Shown piece after piece: positions 25,812 to 35,466 of a stretch of 64,000 nucleotides of DNA (positions within the stretch are counted from its first letter, which is position 1; every line of letters starts with the position of its first letter). Location of the stretch: positions 62,001-126,000 of the forward strand of contig NZ_WWCL01000002.1 in NCBI RefSeq assembly GCF_009857835.1. Reading direction: 5' to 3'. Made by a program: the position numbers and the translations under genes. The notes beneath the pieces were generated by a model. It saw only the letters and a program-made list of their open reading frames with translations. It ran no database searches and was not told where the DNA came from. The DNA comes from Duganella fentianensis. Its GTDB lineage: Bacteria > Pseudomonadota > Gammaproteobacteria > Burkholderiales > Burkholderiaceae_D.

Positions 25812-27895
25812 TACTGGGCTCCGGTAGCCAGTACCAGCGGGCTTTCCTTGGCCGTCGGGCCGCTGGCCGCCCGGGCTTGCAGCACGGTGCGGATACCGAA
25901 CACCAGAATGCTCAGCACGACGACGACGAAGAAGCCGGCCAGCGATGCATCCAGATAATCGTTGAAGATCACCTGCTGCATCTGCGCCATGGACTTGGCC
26001 GGTGCCAGCAGCTTGCCGTCCGCGTAGGCGGCCTGATACTTGGCAGCGTGGGCGAGGAAGCCGACTTTAGGATTGGCCGAGAAGATTTTCTGGAAGCCAG
26101 CCGTCAGCGTGCACAGCAGCAGCCAGACGGTAGGCACCATGGTGACCCAGGCAAAGCGCGCACGCTTCATCTTGAACAGCACGCAGGTGCCGAGGATCAG
26201 TGCGATGGCGGCCAGCATCTGGTTGGCGATACCGAACAGTGGCCACAGGGTGTTGATGCCGCCCAGCGGATCCACCACGCCCTGGTACAGGAAGTAGCCC
26301 CAGGCCGCTACGCACAGACCGGTAGCGGTCAGGTTGGCGACCACGTTTTCCGTCTGTTTCATGGCAGGCACGAAAGCGCCCAGCAAGTCCTGCAGCATGA
26401 AGCGGCCGGCGCGGGTGCCGGCGTCCACCGCCGTGAGGATGAACAGCGCTTCGAACAGAATCGCGAAGTGGTACCAGAAGGCCATCATGGTCTGGCCGCC
26501 GATCACGTTCGACAGGATGTGGGCCATGCCCACGGCCAGCGTCGGCGCGCCACCGGCACGCGAAATGATGGTGTGCTCGCCCACGTCCTTGGCGGTCTGG
26601 GTCAGCATTTCCGGCGTGACGTAGAAGCCCCATTGCGTAATCGCGGCAGCGGCCGTATCCGCCGTGGTGCCGATCAGGGCAGCCGGGCTGTTCATGGCGA
26701 AGTACACGCCCGGTTCGATGGTCGATGCGGCGACCAGCGCCATGATGGCGACAAAGGATTCCATCAGCATGGCACCGTAGCCGATGAAGCGGGCGTGGGT
26801 TTCGTTTTCGATCATCTTGGGCGTGGTGCCGGACGAGATCAGCGCGTGGAAGCCGGATACGGCGCCGCAGGCTATGGTGATGAACAGGAAGGGGAACAGC
26901 GAGCCTGCCCAGACCGGGCCGGTGCCGTCGATGAACTTGGTCATGGCCGGCATTTTCAGGTAAGGCGCAACGATGATGATGCCGATGGCCAGACCGACGA
27001 TGGTGCCGATTTTCAGGAAGGTGGACAGGTAGTCGCGCGGGGCCAGCAGCAGCCATACAGGCAGCACCGAGGCCACAAAGCCGTAGCCGATCAGCATCCA
27101 GGTCAGCTCGGTGCCGGTGTAGGTGAACATCGGTGCCAGCGCCGGATTTTCCTGCACGATCTGGCCGCCGAAGATGGCAGCGATCAGCAGGATGAAGCCG
27201 ATAATGGAAACTTCGCCGATGCGGCCAACGCGGATGTAGCGCGTGTACACGCCCATGAACAGGGCGATAGGGATGGTGGCCATCACGGTGAAGCTGCCCC
27301 ATGGCGAGCCGGCCAGCGCTTTCACCACGATCAGTGCCAGCACGGCCAGAATGATCACCATGATCATGAAGGTGCCCAGCAGGGCGATCATGCCGGGGAT
27401 CTGGCCCAGTTCGGATTTGATCAGGTCGCCCAGCGAGCGGCCATCGCGGCGGGTCGAGATGAACAGCACGATGAAGTCCTGCACGGCGCCGGCAAATACC
27501 ACGCCAGCCAGTATCCACAGCATGCCGGGCAGGTAGCCCATCTGCGCCGCCAGTACGGGGCCGACCAGCGGACCGGCACCGGCAATCGCGGCGAAGTGGT
27601 GGCCGAACAACACGTATTTATTGGTCGGTACGTGGTCCAGACCGTCGTTCAGGCGCTGGGCCGGGGTCAGGCGGCGTGCGTCCAGCCCCAGCACCTTGTC
27701 GGCGATGTACAGGCTGTAGAAACGGTAGGCGATCAGATACACGCAGACGGCGGCGATGACGATCCAGATGGCGCTGATCGATTCGCCGCGCTTGAGCGCG
27801 ACAACGCCCAGCGCTGCCGCACCGCACAGGGCGAGGGCAGCCCAGCCTAGCCGGGCGGCTAGGGTGGTGGGCGCACGAGGGGTGATAGTTTGCAT
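25811..27895 (-). CDS. cstA: Carbon starvation/pyruvate transporter CstA family
   Basis: The 694-residue polytopic membrane protein has the CstA signatures ADKVLGLDARRLTPA, NDGLDHVPTNKYVLFGHHFAAIAGAGPLVGPVLAAQ (split here by motif), and FHALISSGTTPKM. Members import peptides or pyruvate in an H+-dependent way. I chose the ATG at 27895 because GGAGG precedes it; an upstream ATG lacks a ribosome site. ybdD follows. The divergent sensor kinase and regulator genes probably control it, as in known pyruvate-sensing systems; this is an inference from position. Confidence 0.94.
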   Translation of the reverse strand: MQTITPRAPTTLAARLGWAALALCGAAALGVVALKRGESISAIWIVIAAVCVYLIAYRFYSLYIADKVLGLDARRLTPAQRLNDGLDHVPTNKYVLFGHHFAAIAGAGPLVGPVLAAQMGYLPGMLWILAGVVFAGAVQDFIVLFISTRRDGRSLGDLIKSELGQIPGMIALLGTFMIMVIILAVLALIVVKALAGSPWGSFTVMATIPIALFMGVYTRYIRVGRIGEVSIIGFILLIAAIFGGQIVQENPALAPMFTYTGTELTWMLIGYGFVASVLPVWLLLAPRDYLSTFLKIGTIVGLAIGIIIVAPYLKMPAMTKFIDGTGPVWAGSLFPFLFITIACGAVSGFHALISSGTTPKMIENETHARFIGYGAMLMESFVAIMALVAASTIEPGVYFAMNSPAALIGTTADTAAAAITQWGFYVTPEMLTQTAKDVGEHTIISRAGGAPTLAVGMAHILSNVIGGQTMMAFWYHFAILFEALFILTAVDAGTRAGRFMLQDLLGAFVPAMKQTENVVANLTATGLCVAAWGYFLYQGVVDPLGGINTLWPLFGIANQMLAAIALILGTCVLFKMKRARFAWVTMVPTVWLLLCTLTAGFQKIFSANPKVGFLAHAAKYQAAYADGKLLAPAKSMAQMQQVIFNDYLDASLAGFFVVVVLSILVFGIRTVLQARAASGPTAKESPLVLATGAQ

Positions 27896-28089
27896 ACTTC
27901 CTCCAAGGATAGTGTTGCTGCTCCGTAAAAACTCGGTGTAAATCTGGAATGCTGGCAGCTTATGAACAGTATTCAGGAAACGCATATCGCTCACAAGCGC
28001 AGCAATACGCAAGTGCGCTGCGTATAACTACGTAGTGGGAAGTGGCCACCTGCGCGTAAAATCGCAGGATCTCAACGGGCAGGATAGTT
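27896..28089. promoter_or_regulatory. Divergent promoter region between cstA and the sensor kinase
   Basis: This 194-bp region must contain promoters for both directions. ACTACGTAGT at 28027-28036 is a perfect 10-bp palindrome and a candidate regulator site. No confident -35/-10 pair could be assigned. Confidence 0.4.
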
Positions 28090-29451
28090 ATGCGACTGCG
28101 GCAAAAAGTGCTGTTTCTGGCGATTACGCCACTGATCCTCGCCCTGTGTGCGATTGCACTGGCGGTCTGGCATCAGTCGGAACTGCTGGCCCAGCAGCAG
28201 CGCAGCACCATCCAGCAAGCCTATCTGAGCAGCAAAGAGGCCGAACTCAAGCACTACGTCACGCTGGCCCAGCACTCCATTGCCCATCTGTACGATGCCG
28301 GCCGGGATGACCCGGCGGCGCGCGAAGAAGCCAAGCGCATCCTGTCCAGTCTCAGCTATGGCGATGATGGCTATTTCTTTGTCTACGATATGCAGGGCAA
28401 TTCGCTGATGCATCCGCGCCAGCCGGAACTGGTGGGCCGTAATCTGTATGACCTGCGCGACGAGCAGGGCCAGCCCACCATCCAGAAGCTGCTGCAGCGT
28501 GCACGCGAAGGCGGCGGGCTGCAGCGCTATATGTGGATCAAGCCATCTACCCATAAGCCGGTGGCCAAACTCGGCTATGTGGTGCCGCTGCCGCGCTGGG
28601 GCTGGATGCTGGGCACCGGCATTTATCTGGACGACGTGGAACAGGCGCTGGCCAAGGTCGATGTCCAGCAGTCCGGCAACATTCATAACACCATGCTGTG
28701 GATCGCGCTGATCGCGATTGCGGCGGCGGTGGTGGTGGCCAGTTCCGGCGTGGCGCTCAACATCAGCGAACTGCGCGTGGCCGATGCCAAGCTGAAAGTG
28801 CTGGCCCAGCGCGTGGTGGAATCGCAGGAAGAGGAGCGCGCGCGGCTGTCGCGCGACCTGCATGACGGCATCAGCCAGTGGCTGGTGTCGATCAAGCTGC
28901 AGATCGAGGCGGGCATGATACGGCTGTCGTCCGGCCAGCCGGGCCAGACGGAAGCAGCGCAGGCCGTGTTCGAGCATGCAGCCGATCAATTGAGCAATGT
29001 GATGGGCGAGGTGCGGCGGATCTCCCATAATCTGCGTCCCGCCATACTGGACGATCTGGGGCTGGCGGCGGCGCTCAAGCATCTGGGACAGGAATACACT
29101 CACAGCAGCGGCACGCCGGTGCAGTTCGAGGCCAGCGGTGCGACCGACGGGCTATCCGATGTGGCCAACACCGTGCTGTTCCGGCTGGCGCAGGAGGCGC
29201 TGACCAATATCGGCCGCCACGCGGCAGCGGGGCGGATCGAGATCACGCTGCACGGCGAGGCTGACGGCGTGACGCTGTGCATACGCGATGACGGCAAGGG
29301 CTTCGATGCCGAGGGTATTGCACTGCATCCTCAGCGGGGAATCGGATTGCGCAATATGATGGAGCGTATGGACGCCATCGGCGGGCGCTTCAGTATCGAA
29401 TCAGGCAGCACGGGCACCGTGCTGACGGCATTTGCGGCCAATGACAGTTAG
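28090..29451 (+). CDS. Cache-domain sensor histidine kinase (NarX/HisKA_3 type)
   Basis: The 453-residue product has transmembrane helices at about 7-27 and 202-224 enclosing a periplasmic single-Cache domain (GDDGYFFVYDMQG, GWMLGTGIY), which in relatives senses small organic acids. The cytoplasmic part has the HisKA_3 box LSRDLHDGISQ with phospho-acceptor His258, then a HATPase with IRDDGKGF and GIGLRNMMERM. The ATG is preceded by AGGA. The response regulator gene follows after 33 bp. Its divergent placement to cstA suggests that it senses the substrate of that transporter. Confidence 0.92.
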   Translation: MRLRQKVLFLAITPLILALCAIALAVWHQSELLAQQQRSTIQQAYLSSKEAELKHYVTLAQHSIAHLYDAGRDDPAAREEAKRILSSLSYGDDGYFFVYDMQGNSLMHPRQPELVGRNLYDLRDEQGQPTIQKLLQRAREGGGLQRYMWIKPSTHKPVAKLGYVVPLPRWGWMLGTGIYLDDVEQALAKVDVQQSGNIHNTMLWIALIAIAAAVVVASSGVALNISELRVADAKLKVLAQRVVESQEEERARLSRDLHDGISQWLVSIKLQIEAGMIRLSSGQPGQTEAAQAVFEHAADQLSNVMGEVRRISHNLRPAILDDLGLAAALKHLGQEYTHSSGTPVQFEASGATDGLSDVANTVLFRLAQEALTNIGRHAAAGRIEITLHGEADGVTLCIRDDGKGFDAEGIALHPQRGIGLRNMMERMDAIGGRFSIESGSTGTVLTAFAANDS

Positions 29452-29484
29452 AACCACCGAACATCGGTAAAGAGAAAGCGTGAT

Positions 29485-30099
29485 ATGACGGGGACGATCA
29501 AAATTCAGCTGGTGGACGACCATCCACTGGTGCGCGACGGCCTGCGGGCGCGGCTGGAAGCCATGCCGCAGTTCCAGGTGGTGGCCGAGGCGGGCGGGGC
29601 GGCCGAAGCGCTCGAGCAGGCCGCGCAGATCGATATCGATCTGGTGCTCATGGATATCAATATGCGCGATACCAACGGCATCGAGGCGACGGCCCAGTTC
29701 CGCGCCGCCTTTCCCCGCATCGCCGTGCTGATTCTGTCCATGCACGACAAGCTCGAATATGTGTCGCAAGCCATACGGGCGGGCGCGCGCGGCTATGTGC
29801 TCAAGGATGCGCCCGGCAAAGATATCGTGGTGGCGATCGAAACGGTGATGTCCGGCGGCATCTATTACAGCGCGGCGCTGGCCCGTCAGCTGGCCCAGCC
29901 GCAGTTGCCTGATATGCAACTGACTACGCGCGAGCAGGAAGTGCTGCGCCATCTGGCCCGTGGCGAATCTAACAAGCAGATCGCGCGCGCGCTCGATCTC
30001 AGCGTGCGCACGGTAGAAACACACCGTCTCAACATCAAGCGCAAGCTGGGCATCGAAGGGCAGGCCGAACTGATCCGTTTTGCTGTCCAGCATGGCTAG
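29485..30099 (+). CDS. NarL/FixJ-family response regulator
   Basis: The 204-residue product has a receiver domain with acidic residues in VDDHP and phospho-acceptor Asp57 in LVLMDINMRD, followed by a LuxR-type helix-turn-helix at about 145-190 (LTTREQEVLRHLARG, SNKQIARALDLSVRTVETH). It is the cognate partner of the Cache-domain kinase encoded just upstream and probably activates the divergent cstA-ybdD unit. Confidence 0.94.
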   Translation: MTGTIKIQLVDDHPLVRDGLRARLEAMPQFQVVAEAGGAAEALEQAAQIDIDLVLMDINMRDTNGIEATAQFRAAFPRIAVLILSMHDKLEYVSQAIRAGARGYVLKDAPGKDIVVAIETVMSGGIYYSAALARQLAQPQLPDMQLTTREQEVLRHLARGESNKQIARALDLSVRTVETHRLNIKRKLGIEGQAELIRFAVQHG

Positions 30100-30340
30100 C
30101 CCGAGCATTGTTGCAAAGAAACAGAGATTTACTTCTAATTCCGTTGAGCAATTTTCAACTGTTCCTGTTTGCCGGAAAAACTCTGATATATTGCTGCTCG
30201 TTCATTTTTTGTTACTGCTGTTGTGGTTTTTTGGTCTTAGATTGGTCTTGATAAGAAATGCAATCCTTCCAAATGGTAATTGATTGCTTTATGTTAATTC
30301 TTACTCTAAGATTGTGAGCTCAACCATCCAAGAGAATCTG

Positions 30341-31507
30341 ATGTCTGCGTCTGAATCGAGCCTATTCCCGCTGGTAGCATTGCAAGCGGTTTCCAACGCG
30401 CATAACGAGTGGGTTGCGCTGACTATAGAGCCGTCCGAAGACGCAGGCGATGTCTGGCAGAGCGCGCTGTCGCTGCTGAAAACCAGCGAAGTGCTGGAGT
30501 CCTTCCTGCCGCTTGACTGCATACTCAACGTACCGCAGCCCGCCCAGCTGGAGCTGTCGCAACTGGACGGCTTGCCGCCTAACCGCGTGGTTCTGCGTGT
30601 GCCGGCCGCTGCCGTGGCCGAAGTGCCCGTGCAGAAGAAACTGGCCGGCTACACGGAAGCCGGCTACCGCATCATGATCGATGGCCTGGCCGGCATGGCC
30701 GCCACCCTGAGCGGCGCCAAATCGCTGATGTATGACGCCTCGACCTCGCTGCCGCCCGTGCTGGCGCTGATCGGCCAGCCTGGCCCCCATCTGGCCAGCA
30801 ATATGCAGAGCGAGCAGCGCATTGCCGAATGTGCCAAGGCGGGCTTCTCGTGGTTCAGCGGCGATTTCGCCCTGCATCCGCCGCGCGACCTGAACGCCAA
30901 CGACGGCACCTCGCGCAAGCGTTTGCTGGCGCTGCTGGGCTTGCTGGCACGCGATGCCGATTCGCGCGAACTGGAAGTGTTGCTCAAGCAGGATCCGGCA
31001 CTGTCCTACCATTTACTGAAACTGGTGAACTCGGCAGCGTTTGCGCTCAGTTCGCCTATCCACAGCTTCGGCCAGGCCATCAATGTGCTGGGCCGGCGCC
31101 AGTTGCAGCGCTGGCTGCAGCTGCTGCTGTATGCGCGCCAGCAGGATGACGGCAAAGCCAATCCGCTGCTGCCGCTGGCCGCCGTGCGGGCAGCCCAGAT
31201 GGAAGCGCTGGGCAAGGCGCTGGACTGGGAGCGCGACCAGCTCGATATGGCTTTCGTGACGGGCGTGTTCTCGTTGCTCGATGTGCTGCTCGATATGCCG
31301 ATGACGGAAATTGTCGCGGCCCTGAGTCTGGACCTCGATGTGGTGATGGCGCTGCTGGACCGCGGCGGCGCGCTAGGCGAGCTGCTCAAGCTGGTCGAAC
31401 GGCCGGACCGCGCTGCCTTGGAGCAGGCCGGAATCGATCCAGCGACCTACTGGGCGACGCAGCTGCAAGCCTACCAGTGGGCGATTCAGGTGAGCCGGAA
31501 TATATAA
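30341..31507 (+). CDS. HDOD domain protein with degenerate EAL-like N-terminus
   Basis: The 388-residue product has an N-terminal half that looks like a decayed EAL domain (no EAL motif, no metal ligands) and a C-terminal HDOD domain starting about residue 190, with LLKQDPALSYHLLKLVNSAAF and the segment INVLGRRQLQRWLQLLL. Proteins of this plan act as non-catalytic signalling adaptors. The ATG at 30341 (MSASESS) has AAGAGA upstream; a longer frame from 30284 lacks a ribosome site. The next gene, PAS-GGDEF-EAL, begins 3 bp after the stop, so the two are co-translated. Confidence 0.82.
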   Translation: MSASESSLFPLVALQAVSNAHNEWVALTIEPSEDAGDVWQSALSLLKTSEVLESFLPLDCILNVPQPAQLELSQLDGLPPNRVVLRVPAAAVAEVPVQKKLAGYTEAGYRIMIDGLAGMAATLSGAKSLMYDASTSLPPVLALIGQPGPHLASNMQSEQRIAECAKAGFSWFSGDFALHPPRDLNANDGTSRKRLLALLGLLARDADSRELEVLLKQDPALSYHLLKLVNSAAFALSSPIHSFGQAINVLGRRQLQRWLQLLLYARQQDDGKANPLLPLAAVRAAQMEALGKALDWERDQLDMAFVTGVFSLLDVLLDMPMTEIVAALSLDLDVVMALLDRGGALGELLKLVERPDRAALEQAGIDPATYWATQLQAYQWAIQVSRNI

Positions 31508-31510
31508 ACA

Positions 31511-33595
31511 ATGCTCGCGCCTCCATCCTCCGATTTTCTGAGTTACAGCGCGGCACTATGTGACGCGGTGTTGCGCTTGCGCGGCACGGCACTCAGCGAG
31601 GAACTAGGACGCATCGTGCGCAGCGTAATGCACAGTCCGCTAGGGGAGTTCATTCCCGTGGACGAGCAGGCGGTGCTGCTCGAACCGCCCGTGATCGAAG
31701 TGCTGGCTGCGAACGATGCGGCCGTGCCCAGCCTGATCCAGGACATCAACTATGAAGGGCAGTGCTTCGGCCGCTTCGTGGTCTCGGGGCGGGCCGAATA
31801 CAGCGAACTCGATCGTTCGCACCTGCGGGCGCTGGCCCATCTGGCGGCCGGCGTGCTGCATACCCAGTCGCTGGCCCAGCGTTCCACCCATGCCTATGTG
31901 CAGGTGGAAAACCAGCTTCAGCATCAGTCCCAGATACTCGACCATATCCACGAGTCCGTGCTGACCATGGATATGAACGGCTTCATCATCAGCTGGAACA
32001 AGGGCGCCGAACGGCTGTTCGGCTACAGCTCGGTGGAAGCGATAGGCCGCAACATCCTGTTCCTCTACGAAGACGAGGACGAAAGCATAGACGATACCTT
32101 CCTCGAGCAGGGCGGACGGCTGATGGAGGTGCGGCGCAAAAAGAAATCGGGCGAAGTATTCTGGGCCAGCCTGTCGCTGTCGCCACTGCGCGACCCGCAT
32201 GGCCGGCCTATCGGCCTGATCGCCTACCTGACCGACATCACCGAGCGCAAGCTGGCGGAAGAACGCATCCACCATCTGGCCTATTACGATGCGCTGACCA
32301 ATCTGCCCAACCGCACGCTGCTGACCAAGCTGGTCGATCAGGCGCTGACGGTGGCCCAGCGCAGCAAGCTGCATGGCTGCGTGCTGTTCATCGACCTGAA
32401 TCGCTTCAAGCTGATCAACGATACCCTGGGCCGCACAGTGGGCGATGAATTGCTCTGTGAAGTGGCGCGGCGTTTCCGTGCCGTGCTGCGCGATCAGGAT
32501 CTGGTGGCGCGTCTGGGCGGCGACGAGTTTGCCATCGGCCTGTTCGATATCGGCCAGCACTTCGAGGCCAGCATGGTGGCGCAAAAACTGCTGGCGACAC
32601 TGAACACCCCGTTCCTGATCGATGGCCATGATCTGCGCGTGGGCGGCAGCATAGGCATCAGCGTGTATCCGCAGGATGGCAGCGATGCCGAAACCCTGCT
32701 GCGGCTGGCCGACATTGCCATGTACCGCGCCAAGCAGGAGGGCGGTGCCGAGGGCGACCATGTGGCCTTCTACAGTCAGGACATGAATCAGGGCATGCAG
32801 GAACGCATGCGTATCGAAACGGGCTTGCGCCATGCACTCAGCAATGGCGAACTGCTGCTGCATTACCAGCCCAAGTTCGAGATTGCCAGTGGCCGCATCA
32901 TCGGTGCGGAGGCTCTGGTGCGCTGGCGCCATCCCCAGCGCGGACTGGTGCCGCCGGCCGAGTTCATACCCTTGGCCGAAGCGACAGGGCTGGTGGTGCA
33001 GGTGGGCGAATGGGTGCTGGAACAGGCTTGCGCGCAGGCGCAGCGTTGGCAGCAGGCCGGGCTGGCGCCGGTGCGGCTGGCCGTCAATGTGTCGGCACGC
33101 GAGTTCACGGCCAGCTTGCCGGGGCGGGTGCAGACCACGCTGCAGCGCTATGGCCTGGCGCCGGAATGGCTGGAACTGGAGATCACGGAAAGCACGCTGA
33201 TGAATAACATCGAGCGCGTCATCGGCATCATGGATCAGATCGCGGCGCTGGGCGTTACGCTATCGCTCGACGATTTCGGCACTGGCTATTCCAGCCTGTC
33301 CTATCTCAAGCGCTTCCCCATCGATACGCTGAAGATCGATCGTTCCTTCACCATCGGCATCCCTGACGATGCCAACGACTGCGCCATTGCCAATACCATC
33401 ATCAGCATTGCCCAGCAGCTCAAGCACAAGGTGATAGCGGAAGGCGTGGAGACGGCCGAGCAGCTGGAATTCCTGCGCCAGTCCGGTTGCGACGAGGTGC
33501 AGGGCTATCTGTTTTCGCGTCCGCTGGAGGCCGATGCCTTCGAACTGGCCATGTGCAAGAATCTGGCGGCAGAGCAGGGCAGCCGCGCAGCCTGA
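31511..33595 (+). CDS. PAS-GGDEF-EAL c-di-GMP signalling protein
   Basis: The 694-residue product starts with a GAF-like region (about 1-135), then a PAS domain ([22 protein letters not shown] onward, about 140-260), a GGDEF domain with intact LGGDEF and an EAL domain with [27 protein letters not shown] and IAEGVET. It has no transmembrane helix or signal peptide, so it is cytosolic. Both catalytic motifs appear complete, so it could make or degrade c-di-GMP. It is directly downstream of the HDOD gene, a probable partner. Confidence 0.93.
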   Translation: MLAPPSSDFLSYSAALCDAVLRLRGTALSEELGRIVRSVMHSPLGEFIPVDEQAVLLEPPVIEVLAANDAAVPSLIQDINYEGQCFGRFVVSGRAEYSELDRSHLRALAHLAAGVLHTQSLAQRSTHAYVQVENQLQHQSQILDHIHESVLTMDMNGFIISWNKGAERLFGYSSVEAIGRNILFLYEDEDESIDDTFLEQGGRLMEVRRKKKSGEVFWASLSLSPLRDPHGRPIGLIAYLTDITERKLAEERIHHLAYYDALTNLPNRTLLTKLVDQALTVAQRSKLHGCVLFIDLNRFKLINDTLGRTVGDELLCEVARRFRAVLRDQDLVARLGGDEFAIGLFDIGQHFEASMVAQKLLATLNTPFLIDGHDLRVGGSIGISVYPQDGSDAETLLRLADIAMYRAKQEGGAEGDHVAFYSQDMNQGMQERMRIETGLRHALSNGELLLHYQPKFEIASGRIIGAEALVRWRHPQRGLVPPAEFIPLAEATGLVVQVGEWVLEQACAQAQRWQQAGLAPVRLAVNVSAREFTASLPGRVQTTLQRYGLAPEWLELEITESTLMNNIERVIGIMDQIAALGVTLSLDDFGTGYSSLSYLKRFPIDTLKIDRSFTIGIPDDANDCAIANTIISIAQQLKHKVIAEGVETAEQLEFLRQSGCDEVQGYLFSRPLEADAFELAMCKNLAAEQGSRAA

Positions 33596-33637
33596 GCCTG
33601 TGGCGGCGGAAAGCGCCCCAATTGCGGATGAAGAATG

Positions 33638-33643
33638 TATAAT
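33638..33643 (+). promoter_or_regulatory. -10 box of tRNA-Ser
   Basis: There is a perfect TATAAT 12 bp before the tRNA 5' end. A clear -35 box is not visible. Confidence 0.5.
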
Positions 33644-33655
33644 GTCGCTCGTTCA

Positions 33656-33745
33656 GGAAGCGTGGCCGAGTGGTTGAAGGCAGCAGTCTTGAAAACTGCC
33701 GACGGTTTGCGCCGTTCGTGAGTTCGAATCTCACCGCTTCCGCCA
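33656..33745 (+). tRNA. tRNA-Ser (UGA anticodon)
   Basis: This 90-nt class II tRNA includes an encoded CCA. The acceptor strands GGAAGCG and CGCTTCC pair, the anticodon stem-loop CAGTCTTGAAAACTG has TGA in the loop, and a long variable arm follows (GACGGTTTGCGCCGTTC). The T-loop GTTCGAATC is standard. Confidence 0.97.
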
Positions 33746-33753
33746 GGATTCAG

Positions 33754-33786
33754 AAAAAGCCATAGACGAGTCTATGGCTTTTTTTA
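33754..33786 (+). terminator. Rho-independent terminator after tRNA-Ser
   Basis: GCCATAGA at 33759-33766 pairs with TCTATGGC at 33771-33778, flanked by A-run and T-run. Confidence 0.85.
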
Positions 33787-33816
33787 TGGTGGTCTGTTCT
33801 AGCGTTCCTGACGCAT

Positions 33817-34353
33817 CTAGGACTGTACCAGCAACTGGTGCGCCGCTGCAAAATTTTCCTCATCATAGCCACTGACCTGAGTGCTGACGATCAGCCCCTC
33901 ACCAATCAGAAACAACTGCAGTGCGTAACGATCCGGTGTGGCTAATCCCGCTTCAGCGCAGATCTGCTGCAAGTAGTCGAGCACGCGACGCTTGTGTGCC
34001 TTGGCCTGCCTATGTGGTGGCGAAGCGTGCTCGGCATATTCGGCGCTGGCGTTGATGAACATGCATCCGTGAAAACCGCGTTGCTGCCCCCATGCATTCA
34101 GAAAATCCACGTAGGCAGGCGGCCGTTGTGTTGCCTCATGACCGGAAATAAAGGCCGTCATCAACTCCATGAACTGCACGTCTCTCGCATCTAGTACGGC
34201 GGCAATCAAATCGTCTTTGCTGGGGAAATAGCGGTAAAGCGTCCTTTTTGTAACTCCCACTGCGGCACTGAGTTGATCGACGCCGGTCGCATGAAAGCCG
34301 TGTTGGTAGAGTTCGGTCATGGCGGCGCTGATGATCTGGTCTGATGTATTCAT
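33817..34353 (-). CDS. TetR family transcriptional regulator
   Basis: The 178-residue product has an N-terminal TetR helix-turn-helix (IISAAMTELYQHGFHATGVDQL then VGVTKRTLYRYFPSKDDLI) and an all-helical ligand domain. It is divergent from an HPP-family membrane protein gene. The 121-bp region between them contains two 18-bp near-perfect palindromes of the sort TetR proteins bind, so it probably represses both genes. The ligand is unknown. Confidence 0.93.
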   Translation of the reverse strand: MNTSDQIISAAMTELYQHGFHATGVDQLSAAVGVTKRTLYRYFPSKDDLIAAVLDARDVQFMELMTAFISGHEATQRPPAYVDFLNAWGQQRGFHGCMFINASAEYAEHASPPHRQAKAHKRRVLDYLQQICAEAGLATPDRYALQLFLIGEGLIVSTQVSGYDEENFAAAHQLLVQS

Positions 34354-34403
34354 ATCGAGTTTTTATTTGAATTATTCCTAGTATAAGAGGCGAGAATACA
34401 AAT

Positions 34404-34421
34404 GTATACAGATCTGTTTAC
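34404..34421. promoter_or_regulatory. TetR operator, copy 1
   Basis: GTATACAGATCTGTTTAC is an 18-bp inverted repeat with one mismatch. Its centre is 24 bp from that of the second copy. Confidence 0.72.
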
Positions 34422-34427
34422 TTCAAT

Positions 34428-34445
34428 GTATACTGATCGGTATAC
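34428..34445. promoter_or_regulatory. TetR operator, copy 2
   Basis: GTATACTGATCGGTATAC is an 18-bp inverted repeat with one mismatch. It shares the GTATAC half-site with copy 1 and lies just upstream of the HPP gene. Confidence 0.75.
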
Positions 34446-34474
34446 TTTGTAATTATTGATAGGAAGGGCTGATC

Positions 34475-34975
34475 ATGCTGTTTGGTTTATTCAAGGAATC
34501 CGCTGCGCCTGCGGCACCCTCGCTGGGCTACAGTGCCATCTCGCTGGCAGGCAGTTGCATCACCATCGGGCTGACGGCCTGGCTGACGCAGGTTAGTCAG
34601 GCCAGCTGGCTGATCGCGCCATTCGGCGCAAGCTGTGTGCTGGCGTTCGGCTTGCCTGAGTCGCCGCTGGCGCAGCCGCGCAGCATCATCGGTGGTCACG
34701 TAATTGCCACGCTGGTTGGACTGTTAATGCTGGCGTTATGTGGAAACAGCTGGTGGTCGGAGGCGCTGGCAGTGGGGATGGCATTATTCGCCATGCAGCA
34801 AACCCGCACAGTGCACGCGCCGGCCGGTGCCAATCCGCTGGTAGTGATGACCTTGCAGCCGGATTGGGGCTTCCTGCTGACGCCAGTCCTGAGCGGTACC
34901 TGCATGATCGTGGCAGTTGCCTGGGCGATTAATAATTTGCGGAGTCGCGGCAGTTATCCGCGCTACTGGCGCTAG
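34475..34975 (+). CDS. HPP family integral membrane protein
   Basis: The 166-residue product has four or five hydrophobic helices and the HPP-family pattern: WLIAPFGASCVLAFGLPESPLAQPR then GGHVIATLVG, and the later HAPAGANPLVVM. Members are inner-membrane proteins; some have been linked to nitrite transport in plastids and cyanobacteria, but the bacterial role is unclear. The start has GGAAGGG upstream. Expression is probably controlled by the divergent TetR gene. Confidence 0.85.
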   Translation: MLFGLFKESAAPAAPSLGYSAISLAGSCITIGLTAWLTQVSQASWLIAPFGASCVLAFGLPESPLAQPRSIIGGHVIATLVGLLMLALCGNSWWSEALAVGMALFAMQQTRTVHAPAGANPLVVMTLQPDWGFLLTPVLSGTCMIVAVAWAINNLRSRGSYPRYWR

Positions 34976-35019
34976 AGCAAGCGCTTAGACAAGGCTTGGT
35001 CAGCGGTGGGGTGCAAGAG

Positions 35020-35466
35020 TTAGGGGCCTAGCTGCTTAAGTAAGGCCGGTACTAACTGGGCGAACAGAACGGTGGAAACTATCCAAAGGATAATCGTGTT
35101 TTTAGCTTCGAGTATCTGGGCTTTGGTATCAGCGCGAATCAGGTCAAATTTGAGATCGATTTGCATGCACCACTTCGTGAACTCTGCGGTTAGCTGATTG
35201 AACGCTGTGGTTAGCTGATTGAACTCTGCCCTTAACTGGTTGAACTCCGTTCTGAATTTGTCGAACTCGGCCTTAAGTGTGTCGCCGCTTGTTTTTAGTG
35301 TATGCAACTCGCCCTGCATCCTATCGATTTTCGCGCTTATTTCACTGCGCAGCTCGGCTATCGCTTGCGCGAGGTCAGCTTTAGTTGCATAGAGGGACTT
35401 GATCGTTGCCAGATCGGCTTTGATCACTGCGAGATCCGCTTCCAGTTTTGTAAAAGTCTGCTCCAT
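35020..35466 (-). CDS. Coiled-coil protein with C-terminal membrane anchor
   Basis: The 148-residue product (from the ATG at 35466, MEQTFTKLEADL, preceded by GAGG) is mostly one long coiled coil with heptad-like repeats including AEFNQLRAEFNQL, TTAFNQL and TAEF. It ends in a hydrophobic helix (TIILWIVSTVLFAQLVPALL) near the C-terminus. The layout resembles DUF1640/CCDC90-like tail-anchored proteins. The frame can be extended upstream to 35664, but no better ribosome site exists there. The function is unknown, and no neighbour is obviously related. Confidence 0.72.
   Translation of the reverse strand: MEQTFTKLEADLAVIKADLATIKSLYATKADLAQAIAELRSEISAKIDRMQGELHTLKTSGDTLKAEFDKFRTEFNQLRAEFNQLTTAFNQLTAEFTKWCMQIDLKFDLIRADTKAQILEAKNTIILWIVSTVLFAQLVPALLKQLGP

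Noticed and set aside
25877..27850. A 657-codon plus-strand frame
   Set aside because: It is antisense to cstA, whose transporter motifs are clear; the translated product is low-complexity and His/Gln/Asp-rich.
30080..30283. A 67-codon frame with a hydrophobic stretch
   Set aside because: It begins inside the response-regulator gene, has no ribosome site, and its hydrophobic run comes from an AT-rich leader.
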